Source: Acanthornis magna (lineage: Eukaryota > Chordata > Aves > Passeriformes > Acanthizidae). Taken from it: a stretch of 64,000 nucleotides of DNA. Below are positions 52,976 to 64,000 of the stretch, in pieces. How positions within the stretch are numbered: the first letter of the stretch is position 1; every line of letters begins with the position of its first letter. The stretch spans positions 3,705,001-3,769,000 of the forward strand of contig JAWUZG010000173.1 in assembly GCA_036785705.1 (NCBI GenBank). Reading direction: 5' to 3'. Under the pieces are notes generated by a model. That model ran no database searches. It was not told the origin of the DNA and saw nothing but the letters and a program-made list of their open reading frames with translations. The position numbers and the translations under genes were made by a program.

Positions 52976-54499
52976 GTTAAAAACAGATATTGGTTTGTCC
53001 TGAATTACAAACTGTATCCACGAATTGTTTAGCAGAGTGTGGGTTGCACCAAGGGCTCTTCCAAGCATTTAACAACAGAGATTGTTAAATTCTGGTCCTT
53101 GCCACTTCCCTGTCCCAGTTCAACAGTGTGTCACCACTATGGGCAAAAGCAGACTTTGCATTCAAATTAGTGAATTTTGGAGCATTAGACAAGCAACCTA
53201 CCTCCAGATGGAACGTCTGAAGCCTTAAACCACTATCCAGAAATAAAGGAATATCTTTCCATTTTCTTTCATCCCCTCTGCTCTGCATTTTGCAAAGTTC
53301 ACCTTAACACAAATAGAGAAAATAGGTCTTCCTTTTAAAGTGATCTGTTCTACCTGTGGACCATGCCATTTTTAATCACCACCAGATGGATTTGCACTAT
53401 GTTGAGGTGGTTGCAGTGTGTCCTTAAAATATCCTTTAGCCCAGAAAATAAATTCTGGTGGTGTCTCCTGCATTCCCACCACCACAGCCATAAGCTCTTT
53501 TGCAAACCAAACATGTTTGCTGCCATTCCTTCACATCTGTAACATTTAACTTTAATGCCTCTGCCCCTGAGGAGCTGCAGAGTAGCATTTCAATTCTCCA
53601 TCCACGGATTTGTCCTGAAGAATTAGAGACATGTCAGCTTATCAGTCTGTGACCTTTTCTATTAACATTGTCTTCAGGTTGACTTGGCAGCACACAAGGA
53701 AAATAAATCTTGTTACCCGAAGCTGGTCTGGCTTGCCAGGATAGTGCAGCTGTGGCTCAAATCTGTTAAATTTTTAAATTGCAAACATTGCTATGACTAC
53801 ATGAAATTTATTAGGTAGAATAATCACTGGTAAGGGGTGCAGAGGAAAGCGATGGAATAGAAACCATAGAAATAGATATGGAGGAGGGTTTTGGTTTTTT
53901 TTGCAAAGCCTGGAAAGTTTTATTGTTCATCTTATTTACAGCCTGTCCTGACACCCTAGAGATAACACAAATGGAGTTGTCATGTAAATTCTAGGACCTT
54001 TTCATGTTCCAGTCTTTGGAAGATCAGCATGGACACCCTTCCGAGTAAGCTGCATGTGCCTTCTTCATCACCTGCTCCTAGGCTTTTTCAACACCTTTTG
54101 CTATTGTATTATTTTAATGGCAAAGGAATGGGGAGAAGTATGATGACCTCAGAATGTGATGCTATGAATAATTTTCTGAGATGAACCTGTTCTGGCATTA
54201 TAAACCCTGTGTTTCTCACTGCTCTGATTTTCTATGACATCCTACCATGGAGCGACGATCTTCCTTCAGGATGCTCTCCATGTTGATATTTAGTGCTCAG
54301 AACAGCTGGCTAAACACCCAGTGTTTTTTGAGATATATAGGGTGTTTGAGATGCCCACAGGAGACTTCCAGATTTGGTATAGGAGCTGTGTCTTTTCAAC
54401 TCCTCAGCTGATCCGGAGGCAAAGCTGAGCTGTTTTGAGCGACTTGATATTTGGTGAGGATGTTTGGTTGATGGTTGGACTTGATGATCATAAAACCAG
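52976..54499. other. Intergenic DNA, no gene seen
   Basis: No repeat family or coding segment that I can support. Short open frames only. Confidence 0.5.
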
Positions 54500-54820
54500 T
54501 ATCATAAAATCATAGGATGCAATCTTATATTATTGGAAGAGCCCTTACAGCTCAACCAATTCCAACCCCCTGCCATGGGCAGGGACACCTTCCACTGTCC
54601 CAGGTTGTTCTAAGCCCTGTCCTGCCTGGCCTTGAACACTCCCAGGGATGAGGCATCCACAACTTTTCTCAACAGCCTGTGCCAGGGCCTCACCAGACTC
54701 ACAGCCTGGAAGAGTTTCTTCCTCATAGCCAATCTAAACCTACTCTCTTTCAGTTTAAAGCAGTGATCTTAAAGGTCTTTACCAACCTTCACAATTCTAT
54801 GATTCTAAGATGCTAACAAA
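54500..54820 (-). repeat. CR1 LINE 3' end
   Basis: Reverse-complement CR1 order from 'aaaatcataggatgcaatc' through 'ccctgccatgggcagggaca' to 'ctctttcagttta'. It ends beside a short plus-strand CR1-like end ('acaattctatgattctaag'), so two remnants may abut. Confidence 0.87.
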
Positions 54821-57800
54821 TAAATTGAGCTCCAATAGTGTGATTCAGCTGCAGATTAAGACACCTTAATTAGTGCCTGGATTCAGTTAGGTTCTAAAAT
54901 CCCACTGGAGTCAATGGAGACCAAGTGACTGCAGGCATTAGAGCCCAGGAAGGGAACTGAAACCAACCTTGAAGCAGGGATATATTTCTGTCCATAGGTC
55001 TGGTGTCAGCAGGAATTATATTGGAACAAATCTGACTGTGGGGGCAGCTTAGGCATCCAAATTACATTTAGATATCCACATGAGGACAGCAAAATGTTTG
55101 GGTTTTTTGTTTTTTTTTTTTAAACGGGTTTAAACTTCCAGAATAGAATATTCCAGGCAATAACAATGAACATCACACAAAAACAAAAACCAAACCAAAC
55201 CAACAAACAAAGGAAAAACAAAAAGCTGAACCAAACCAAACAAACAAAGACACAAAAAACACCAAACAAGCAAACCAGCTCCCAACATCCCCCTAAAAAA
55301 AACTTAAAAACAAACCAAAAAAAAATCCCAAACAAACAAGAAGAGTAGGAACGGCTGCTTGCTATCATTGTTAGCTTAGTGAAACAATGTGAGTTACTTT
55401 TTTCCTTCTGCTTTCTAGCTGTAATATTGGCCAAGTTTTCTCCTTTTAAGTAATTATTTTTTTTCTCACTTGGGCTCTCCTAGACGCTGGTACAAGTGTC
55501 TGATCTCTTTTGCAGTACTGAAGCTCCATTATAGCTGTAAGATAACATAATTCATGCATAAAGAAGATTTCTACTGTGAAAAGTAAGTCAGCCTAAAAAT
55601 GTTTTTGGTTTATATATTTTCAACCTCAGGAAAAAACAACCAAACAAAATTTCGATTAAAAATGTATTTATACCAGCCTAAAACAACAGAATAATGTCGT
55701 GATCTAGGAGTTCTTGTTATGTTTCTGCTGCTCCCACTTTTTTTTTGTTGTCCAAAACCAGATGTTGGATTATATCCTGCATGATGGACAGTATTTCCCT
55801 TACTTTGTAAAGGGAAGGGATGTCTTTTAAGTAACTGGTACTGTGATGTATGATGTTAGAACCTATACAAAAAAAGGGGGAGAAAACACACCTGACAGCA
55901 GCAAATCTGCATATTTTGCTGTTCCTGAAAGCATTTGCCTTCAAAAAACTCATCCCTTGTTCCAGTTGTTTTGTAATTCTTCGTGATTGTAGTGGTTATT
56001 TGGAATTGGAGCTATTGCTTAGCATGTTGAGAAAAGCTGAAAATTTCATTTTTGTTTTGTTCCTTTGGGAGACTGCATAGCTTCTACTGCATTAGGCAAA
56101 TTAATAGAGAAAAGTTCTATTAAAGAAAAAAAAAAAATCAGCAAGTAAAACCCCAGAGTCAGGAACTCACTACAGAGCAAATTTCTGGAAGCTGCAAGGA
56201 GACACAGGTTGCCTCATTTTTACCATCTTTTCCTGAGTGTTTGTTCCTGGCTACTGTCAAGTGCCGTTTTTTTTGGTTAGATTTTTAAGGTAAACATTTC
56301 TGATGTGGTTCTAAGTGTCTGTGACAGGATAATAACAAACTGAACAAAATTTTACGATGAATCAATAATCCCCTTTTCTGCGAGGCATTTGGAACTTTCC
56401 TTGAAGGTGCCCTAGGCAAACATGGAACTGTACTGCCTGAATGATCTCGTGATGGGAAAACACAAGAGTTTTGTGTTTTCCTAAGTGACAACAGAACATG
56501 AAGCTGTCTTCAGAAGAGTTGCTGGGTCCCAGGCATTCCCATGCATTTATCTATCTTGTAATGATCTTAAGTAATTTGCATAATTAATTCCAAGGATGTA
56601 CACCTTAGAATGTTTGCACTCTGAGCCTCAAAATCAAGTCATAGTGAACTACAGTAGCATTTAATACCACATCTCAAATTGCAGCTGATGAAATTCAGAT
56701 CTCTTAATCATGCTCTCTATACCATAAAATTCCTGAAATCAAATGCTGGGAAGAAGATCTCAGTTTCAGATTAAATTTTTTCAGCCTTGTACAGGGAAGA
56801 GCCTGGACCTGTGCCAGACTGACACCTAAATATCTCAAGGTAAAAGGGGCCTTTTATGTTAAAAAGCAGACTTGTAAGTGAAAGTCACAGCTGCTGTGTG
56901 TTTGGCTTGTACTTTTTGATGGTACTAGCAGGTAATAGTCTCCCTAGAAAATTAGATAAATACAGATCTGTAGCATGGATTAGGATATTCTGCACCCTTT
57001 TGTACAGATACATGCCAGTGTGTCCTAAGTACATTTTGCAAGTGTTGTCTGAGTAAAACAGCATTTCATTGAAAGACCAGAAATTGAAGTATCATGCCCA
57101 ATTGCTGATTAGGTTTTCACTAAATAATTTGCTGGTTTATGACCTGTCTGAGAGTAAAAATTCATTTCTGCAGCATGAAGGGTACACACATTTCTGAATG
57201 AGTTTGACAAAGTGCATTATGTTCAAATCTTACACGAGGCAAACCAACATGAAGTTTGGTGATTTACGCTTATCTTCACAGCTACTCACCTTCTCATGCA
57301 TTGTGCAGAATTTGGCCAGACTAATGAAGAGAGAAAAGGGTGGTTTCAAAGGCTCAGGGTTTGTCACACCTCATCATCCTTCTCTTGATGTGTTCCATGT
57401 GTTTAATCTCCTTTCCTGCTGTCAGGGTGTCTGCAAATGGATAGTTAGACATCTTAGGTGTATTCATTGAATATATGGTTCAATCTACAGTCAGTATATC
57501 AAATATTCTTTTATAGGTATATTAATAAGCATTATATTAAATGATTTTAGCTAATATACTGATTATCACGAAGTACTGTCACATAGCATCCAATATCTCC
57601 AATGAGGACCATGTTCTTTGGCTAACCATGGATTTGGAGGTTCCTTTTTGTTCTCCACATTTTCTACAAATAATTTGCAGAGTATTTTGAAGCTGTGCTT
57701 CAGTTTTCAGTGGTTGTTTCCAGGATGCATGATGTCTAAGCTGTGGAGGTTAACTCATATAGTGCATGGAGTTTATTCGCTGGGGAAAACATTTTAACAT

Positions 57801-57894
57801 TTTTATGCAGATCTACTTACTTAACTTCACATCCCTATATAACAGATTTTCAGCTTCCCTCTATAGTTAAGGATTTTTATCAATTTTAAATGAT
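54821..57894. other. Intergenic DNA with low-complexity tract
   Basis: Holds an A/C-rich low-complexity run at about 55165-55345 (CAAA, CCAAA repeats) that produces a Gln/Lys/Asn-rich open frame on plus and a Phe/Leu/Cys-rich one on minus, both artefacts. No supported gene. Confidence 0.5.
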
Positions 57895-58991
57895 CGTGGT
57901 GGATTTACCCTGGCTGGCTGCCCGGTACCTACCAAAGCCACTCTCTCACCCCCACAGCAAATGAGCAGGGGAGAGAAAGTGTAACAAAAGGTTCATGGGT
58001 TGAGGTAGGACGGGTAGAGATGACAAACCAATTGCCATCATGGGCAAACCAGACACAGCTTGGGAATATTAATTGAATTTATTACCAATGAAAATCAGAA
58101 CAGGATAATGAGAAGTAAAACAAATCATAAAAACGCTTTCCATCCCCCCCCCCCCCCCCCCCCCCCCTTCAGGGCTCTAGCTCTTCCCCTTTAGCAGTGC
58201 AGGGAAATGGGAATGGGAGTTATGGTCAGCTCATCACGTGCTGTTCCTGCTGCTGCTCAGGGAGAGGAGTCCTTCCCCTGCTCCAGGGTAGGGTCCCTCC
58301 CACAGCAGACAGTTCTCCACAGACTTCAGCCAGAGTTCTCCCCACAATCTGCAGCTCTTCGTGAACTGCTCCAACGTGGGTCACTTCTCCCCAGGGTCTG
58401 TCCTTCACGAACAGCCTGCTCCAGTGTCCCACATGGAGTCAAAAGTCCTACCAGCAAACCTGCTCCAGCCTGGGGTTACTCTCTCCGTGGGTCTTCAGGC
58501 TCCTCTCAGATCCCTGCTCCCTGTTCCCCAGGTTCAGAGCCTTCCTTTTGACATCCCCTGGCTCTGGCATGGATCTCCTGCAGGGGCTGCAGGTGGATCT
58601 CTGCTCCCCCGTGCCCTCCCTGGGCTGCAGGGGCACAGCTGCCTCACCATGGGCTGCACCAGGGGCTGCAGGGGAATCTCAGCTCCAGAGCCTGGAGCAG
58701 CTCCTGCCCCTCCTCCTGCACTGCCCTGACTGTCTGCAGGGCTGTTCCCCACACGTGTCCTCACCCTGCTTCTCTCTGAACACAACTAGATTCACACAAT
58801 AACTTCTTTTCCTTCTTAAATCCATTACCACAGATATGTTACCACCACCACTGACGGGCTTGGGCTTGGCCAGCACTGGGTCTATCTTGGATCCAGCTGA
58901 CATTGGATCCCTTGGACATGGGGGAATCTTCTGGCAGATTTTCACAGAAGCTACCCCTCTACCCCTCCCACTACCAAAATCTGGCCACACA
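57895..58991 (-). mobile_element. Probable LTR-type interspersed repeat with poly-C tract
   Basis: About 1.1 kb with a probable TG...CA outline in minus orientation (start near 58991 'tgtgtggcc', end near 57895 in 'ccagccagggtaaatccacc'). AATAAA occurs on minus near 58083, and internal 'ctgcaggggctgcagg'-like repetition is present. It resembles a family I recall as a bird LTR, but I cannot name it with certainty and see no clean target duplication. Open frames inside are compositional. Confidence 0.5.
58144..58167 (+). repeat. (C)24 homopolymer
   Basis: Twenty-four consecutive C inside the probable LTR-type repeat. Its length is likely to be unreliable in an assembly. Confidence 0.95.
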
Positions 58992-61900
58992 AACCCAAAC
59001 CAGGGATTTGTGATGACCTGAATAAGCCTCTAACTATACCTTGCTGTTTCAGTATATCAAGTGTAAGAGGAATAAGGACTTAGTTTATAATGCTCAATTT
59101 AAGTGGGATGTGAATATGTGACTTTCAAGAGAAATCTATAACTTTTGATGATAATTAATGCATTTTTCAATACTATTTCTAGACAAATACCTGTGGAGGG
59201 CATCCATATTTAAGGAAAATCCATGCTGAAGGAGACAGATAAAACCAAATTAATTTATTAGGAATTAAATATTTGCAGATATATTTTGTAAGTTTGGGCT
59301 CTAATAGTAAGAAATAAAAAATATTTTCATAAGTGCCTTTTTCTCCTGTCAATGCCATGTGAAAATATTCTTCACGTTTTCCTCACATCAACTTGCTCAT
59401 CTATTTTAGGCCTCATTTCAGTATATCTTTTCATCATTACTTAAATGTATTAATTTCTCTTTCTTTGGGATATATAAGTATATTTTTACTCTGTAAACTA
59501 TTTTGAGTGACTTTGTATGAAGTACCATGGAGGAGAACTAACACTGTTACCGGTAGGCAGCCACTTCCTAGGCTGAACTTCTAATTAAGTTATTCTTGGT
59601 TCGTGCAGGGGAATACTAACCATGCATTTCTGGGGTTACCAGGGTTAATTGTCTGTCTAGACTGTAGGGACTGCATTTCTTTAACTGACAGACTGCTAAA
59701 AGAGTAAGTGAAACTCTCTGGAACAGGACTGCAATTTTATATATGGCTATATTTGAATTATCTTCTTGGAGGTTCATATGTAGGTGGAGGATTTGGGCAG
59801 AAGAAGGAATGAGGTACACAGCAGAACAGTTAAAATGAGAACAATATCAAAAGAAGGACAGATGGAGCAAACAATAGTTCAGCCTGATGGGACTATGAAG
59901 TCACTGCATTTTGTTGGTGTGCTTCAGTCTGGGTGTCATGGGATTTGTGGTTGTTCCTACACAAGTTAGCATGGTGCAAACGTTGTTAAATGGCATGAGA
60001 GACTCTGGAATTGGGAAATGGCTCAAAATCCCCCAAAAGGGAAGGAGCAGCCCTATGCAATCTTTTCCTGATGCAGAAGTGACCAAAGTGTGCTTAGGTA
60101 AGCCATTTCTAAGTCAGCAGCAGAAGCTGTTTCTGCAGGTGCAGGAATGGCCACATAAGGCAGTGCTCTGTACATGGCTAAGGTATCTAGGAGACTTTTT
60201 ATATTTGATATAAGATTATGTATAATGATGGATTGTCCATGTCCAGGGGGAGACATGCAGGGCTTTGGAACCCCTGGATGTAAGAACTGAGGAATTTTAC
60301 CCCATCCAGCTGAAGATGCTATTGCAAGGATCCTTGCCATAGAAACTGACTCCAAACAGAGACAGCTAAACAACCTGAGTCCCCATGCCAGCTTTACCCT
60401 GTGCATAGAACCCAATAAACTATGATTTCTTTCTTTTCTTGTTTTTTTTTCTCCTTTTTTTAACAGCTCCTCTGTCTGTTAATACCTGCACAACATGGAC
60501 ATCAAAGCAGGTGAATGCTTATGTCAGCGCTGCACCCCGCTGAAGCACAGCCCACGGTGCTAGATGCTAAGAAATCGACCTGAATTTAAACCAAGGTTTC
60601 CTTCCTTCCTGTAACCCTTTAGCAAGCTGTCAGCACACATTGCTGGAGGTAGAGCACTGCCACCGCTACTGTGATTACATTGTGCTAATTGGCTTCAAGC
60701 AGTTTATATGAATCAAATCAGAGCTTAAAGTAAACTCTCGGCTCCTAGGGAGCTGGTAATGTGTACAGCCAGAGTGTTACTGAGCTGGTCTTGGCTTTTC
60801 CCTAAACATCAGAGAGCAGCTCTGTAAAAGTTTAGCTAAGTCTGTGTGCTTTCATCTTTCAGACTTGCCCAGTGTCATCTTGAATAAGATTGTGTCTGAC
60901 AGCAATCCCAGTGCTCGCTTTGACAGGTTCCTGGGAGAGCTGCTGTTGCCTCAGCCTAAGAATATCCCGTCCTGCCTCTCCTTCTGGACCAGCTGTGTTC
61001 CAGCTGTGAAGAACGGGTGGCAAGCTGGGCTGGGTGTCAGACACTATTAAAGCTGAAGTGCTGCTGCTGTGTCTGTTTCATGCCCTGTGGAACTTTACCT
61101 CACTTACTTCAAGAGTAAAAACTGAGCACATTAAATGATTTAGCAGCATGGTGGCCAGCTCAGTAACCTGACAGAAACATGTTTTCTGAGCAGTCAAAGC
61201 ATAATGCAGTGAATAAGCCCTTTTACAGTAATAAAATTCAATAACTGGCCAGAGTGGTTTTCCCATTAGATACTAAATAAAGCCTTTGGCACAGCACTTT
61301 TTTCAGCTTTTTACTCATCTACTGATGACTGTAGTGTAGGTTTATACAATTGTCACCTGATGCTCTGCTCATGGATTTTTGGCTTGAACTACATCTCAGT
61401 CACTGAATGGTGCTACTGATTTTCAAGGGACATACTTGTGGAGGAGGTAAAAATTCTACAAAAAGGTGATGTAAACATTTAGGAACTAGTCATTACAAGC
61501 TAGTTTTGGTCAGCATATAGAGATATCTCTTGACAGTTCCCTTGGATGATTTCCGTATCACATCTAAGCACCAGATTAGGAAGACTGAGTATAGATTATT
61601 TAAATTCTTGTTGTATTCAAAACATTTTTTGCTTACTGTGTAAGAGCTTAGGGAACTGATCATTCAGCTCTTTTAAGATGCTTGTGGCATTGCTGGTAAA
61701 GCACTTTAACAAGGAAAATTATTTAAGAAATTTTCGGAAGCAATTGCTTCAGATAACTAGTGGGTTCAGAAACCTAGGCACTGGAGCAAGAATTCTGTTG
61801 GCTTTCAAACAAATTTATGTCCCTTGTTGATAAAAATCCAGGTGAGACTGTTACTGAAGATAGACCCATGTTGCCCCATGATATTAGATTTTGTCCAGCT

Positions 61901-64000
61901 GCAACCTAGAGGTGTTCTACCTCTAGAGGTGGAGGTACCACTCACACCCCACATTGGCAGGATGGGGCTTTGAGCACTCCTCATCTGTTCCACTCTTAAG
62001 CCAACTAGCTCAGCCCTAGCATCAACATTGAAAAGCTTTTGGCACCTTACTTATTTCAGGCATGAGAAGAGAGAAGACAAATCAGCAGGAGTTAAGTAGA
62101 GCAGAAACAAGGCTGTGATTTAATTAATGCACATTTCAGTCTATGAAGTGTGGTTTTATTTAAAAACATGTTTTGAATAAACAGTGAGATTTTATTCTTC
62201 TCAGAAGATCTGAAACCATTGATACCAGAGATGAATGGGTTCTTCGCATGTGCATCTTTAAGTTGGCTTTGAAATCTTTAAATATAGTTTACAGAATCTT
62301 TCAAACTGTTTGAAAATTTCTCAGTGACTCAAAATATTACTTAACTCACAGTTGAAGGCTGATTATCTCAAGACCTATGGTGAAGAAGTGACATAAGAAA
62401 TACGCCCATCTAATAATAATAATTTCACATATAACTGAAATGCAGCTTTCTCTTCAGAATATAGAAACACAGAAAAGCAACCCAGTATTCAGGCTAAATT
62501 TCAGTAATCTGAATATGGTCAGTTCCTATCGAGATGATACAGCATTTTCTAGTATATTTCTATACACGATGCACTTGTCTTTACTTACTTTTTATTTAGG
62601 ATTAAAGAAAGGATTAAAACTACCTATCTTAGGAGGCAGACTAAAAGAAATGTTGTAACTAATTGATAAAAATATTGATGCTTTCACTAAGCAAAATATA
62701 ATCATCTGAAATGGAAAGCTAACATGTTACTGAGGCTAATGGCCCCAGAATCTACATGAACAACTAATCACTATCGTGCAATTCACCAGGTAAGCTCTTT
62801 TCCTTACCCTCTTGATTCTCATCTGAATATGTTTTTCTTAATGTTTATTTAATGGTATCCCCAATAAAATGCAATACAGCACTTTCCGGTATTCCCTAAC
62901 CAATTAAGCATAATAATTGAATCCCTCTGCTGCCCTTCTTATGTTGTTAATATAAATTCATAATTATCTGACTCCCATCCTATTTAGTGAGCTTTGGATC
63001 AGGCCATATCTAGTCTTTTCTATTCTGGAATAGATCACTATTTTATTGATAGTAGAATGGCTTTTTCTACATTACATTTCTTCTCTGGACATGACCTTTA
63101 GGGATTTCACAGACTTCTGTATCTGTTGTATGAGACCCCTTATCCTTTTAAAATCCATAATAAATGCCAGTCAGACATTGCTGCAGCATGATAACATATT
63201 GCCTCTACATTAGGATCAATCAAATCCCAGGCCCTTAGATTCAATACATCTTCTCTAAAAGATGTGAAATTTGCTGAATAAATTAAGGAGGAAATCTGAA
63301 GTCCTTGTGGACATAAATTAAGAAAACTAGTTGATACACAATGACGATGAAAATTATTCATGCATGTGCAGATAATGAGCTGTGTGGTCAGTTAAAAAAT
63401 ACGCACAGTTCCAGAAACACAGGCAGAGCTCTGAAGACCACATGCAATTTTGTTAATTATAATGTATTCTTTTCCATAGCTGTAATTATGACTTCACTGT
63501 GGCATTTCCATCTATCAGTGTGGAAGTCTCTTGTTAATTCCTGCTGCTCCAAGGCACTGTTACTTGGTGCGGCGTGGTTATTTGTACCAGCGTATACTTT
63601 GTATGGAATGCAGCTATGTCTGATCTGTTCGGATTTTCTGCTGGAATAAATGGTTTCTCCAGGTAAGGGAGAATTCCTCCATGGCTCTTCCTGGTCTGGC
63701 TATTGAATTATCATTACTTTTTTAAACACTCTTCCAAGTGACAACTTCTCCATTGCTAAATGGAGATAGATAACGCCTGAAGTGGATGTACCTTGAGAGA
63801 ATTACTTAGCATAGGGTTGGATTTAGCCATTTTCCCTTATCTTGAACTTTCTTTCCTCTGTTTCTCTTTTGTATTTGATCTCATCTGTTTCCGAAGACAG
63901 GCAAAAAACCTTATCAGTAATTTACTGAGGAAAAAGGAATCAGAGAGTAAGTGGGAGGTTAGCTAGAAAGAATCAGTTTATTCTGCACAATGGTGTATCC
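58992..64000. other. Intergenic DNA, no gene seen
   Basis: AT-rich sequence with short open frames. A 68-codon frame at 60844-61050 is preceded by 'tttcatctttcag', which resembles a splice acceptor, but I recognise nothing in it and no donor follows, so no exon is called. No CR1 tail is evident. Confidence 0.5.

Noticed and set aside
60844..61050. 68-codon frame preceded by an acceptor-like 'tttcatctttcag'
   Set aside because: No recognisable protein, no matching donor or neighbouring exon, and the surrounding sequence looks intergenic.

Overview
This is a vertebrate genomic window, most likely from a passerine bird. The evidence is several CR1 LINE 3' ends, decayed ITPRIPL1-like sequences of the type multiplied in songbirds, a gammaretrovirus-like provirus with an ERV31-type envelope, and many ERVK-class LTRs with 6-bp target duplications. 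The species cannot be read from the sequence, and I recognise no intact host protein-coding gene.

Layout. Positions 1 to about 15.3 kb and about 51.3 to 64 kb are AT-rich intergenic DNA with old CR1 fragments, simple repeats and one probable LTR-type repeat (57.9-59.0 kb). The middle (15.4-50.8 kb) is a dense retroviral and segmental-duplication block. Its edges share a direct repeat of about 500 bp (15860-16360 and 49585-50085). Inside is a broken tandem array, read on the minus strand, of a composite unit: a recurrent anonymous segment called P here, an env fragment, an ITPRIPL1-like pseudogene with most of its middle missing, and about 0.7-0.8 kb of further anonymous sequence. An old minus-strand gammaretrovirus-like element (gag, pro, pol; about 30.3 to 20.2 kb) lies between units. 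ERVK-class insertions have cut it repeatedly, most of them with readable target-site duplications.

The youngest element is a complete plus-strand provirus at 33490-44240. It has 1018- and 1016-bp LTRs that are about 99% alike, a proline-tRNA primer site, open gag (551 codons) and env (644 codons), and pro-pol in one frame with gag apart from two TGA codons. It is bracketed by two copies of the same 1.6-kb stretch of the composite array instead of a clean short target duplication.

The most unusual object is an ERVK-class provirus at 25147-28889 (minus strand). Its gag runs into a complete 76-nt copy of tRNA-Lys(CUU), CCA included, followed by an inverted R-U5. This reads as a fossil of abnormal reverse transcription in which the whole tRNA primer was copied into DNA. 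A second point of interest is the env::ITPRIPL1-like junction shared by three array copies. A fourth copy lacks env and keeps different upstream sequence, which suggests a host coding segment was joined to a retroviral env and then duplicated.
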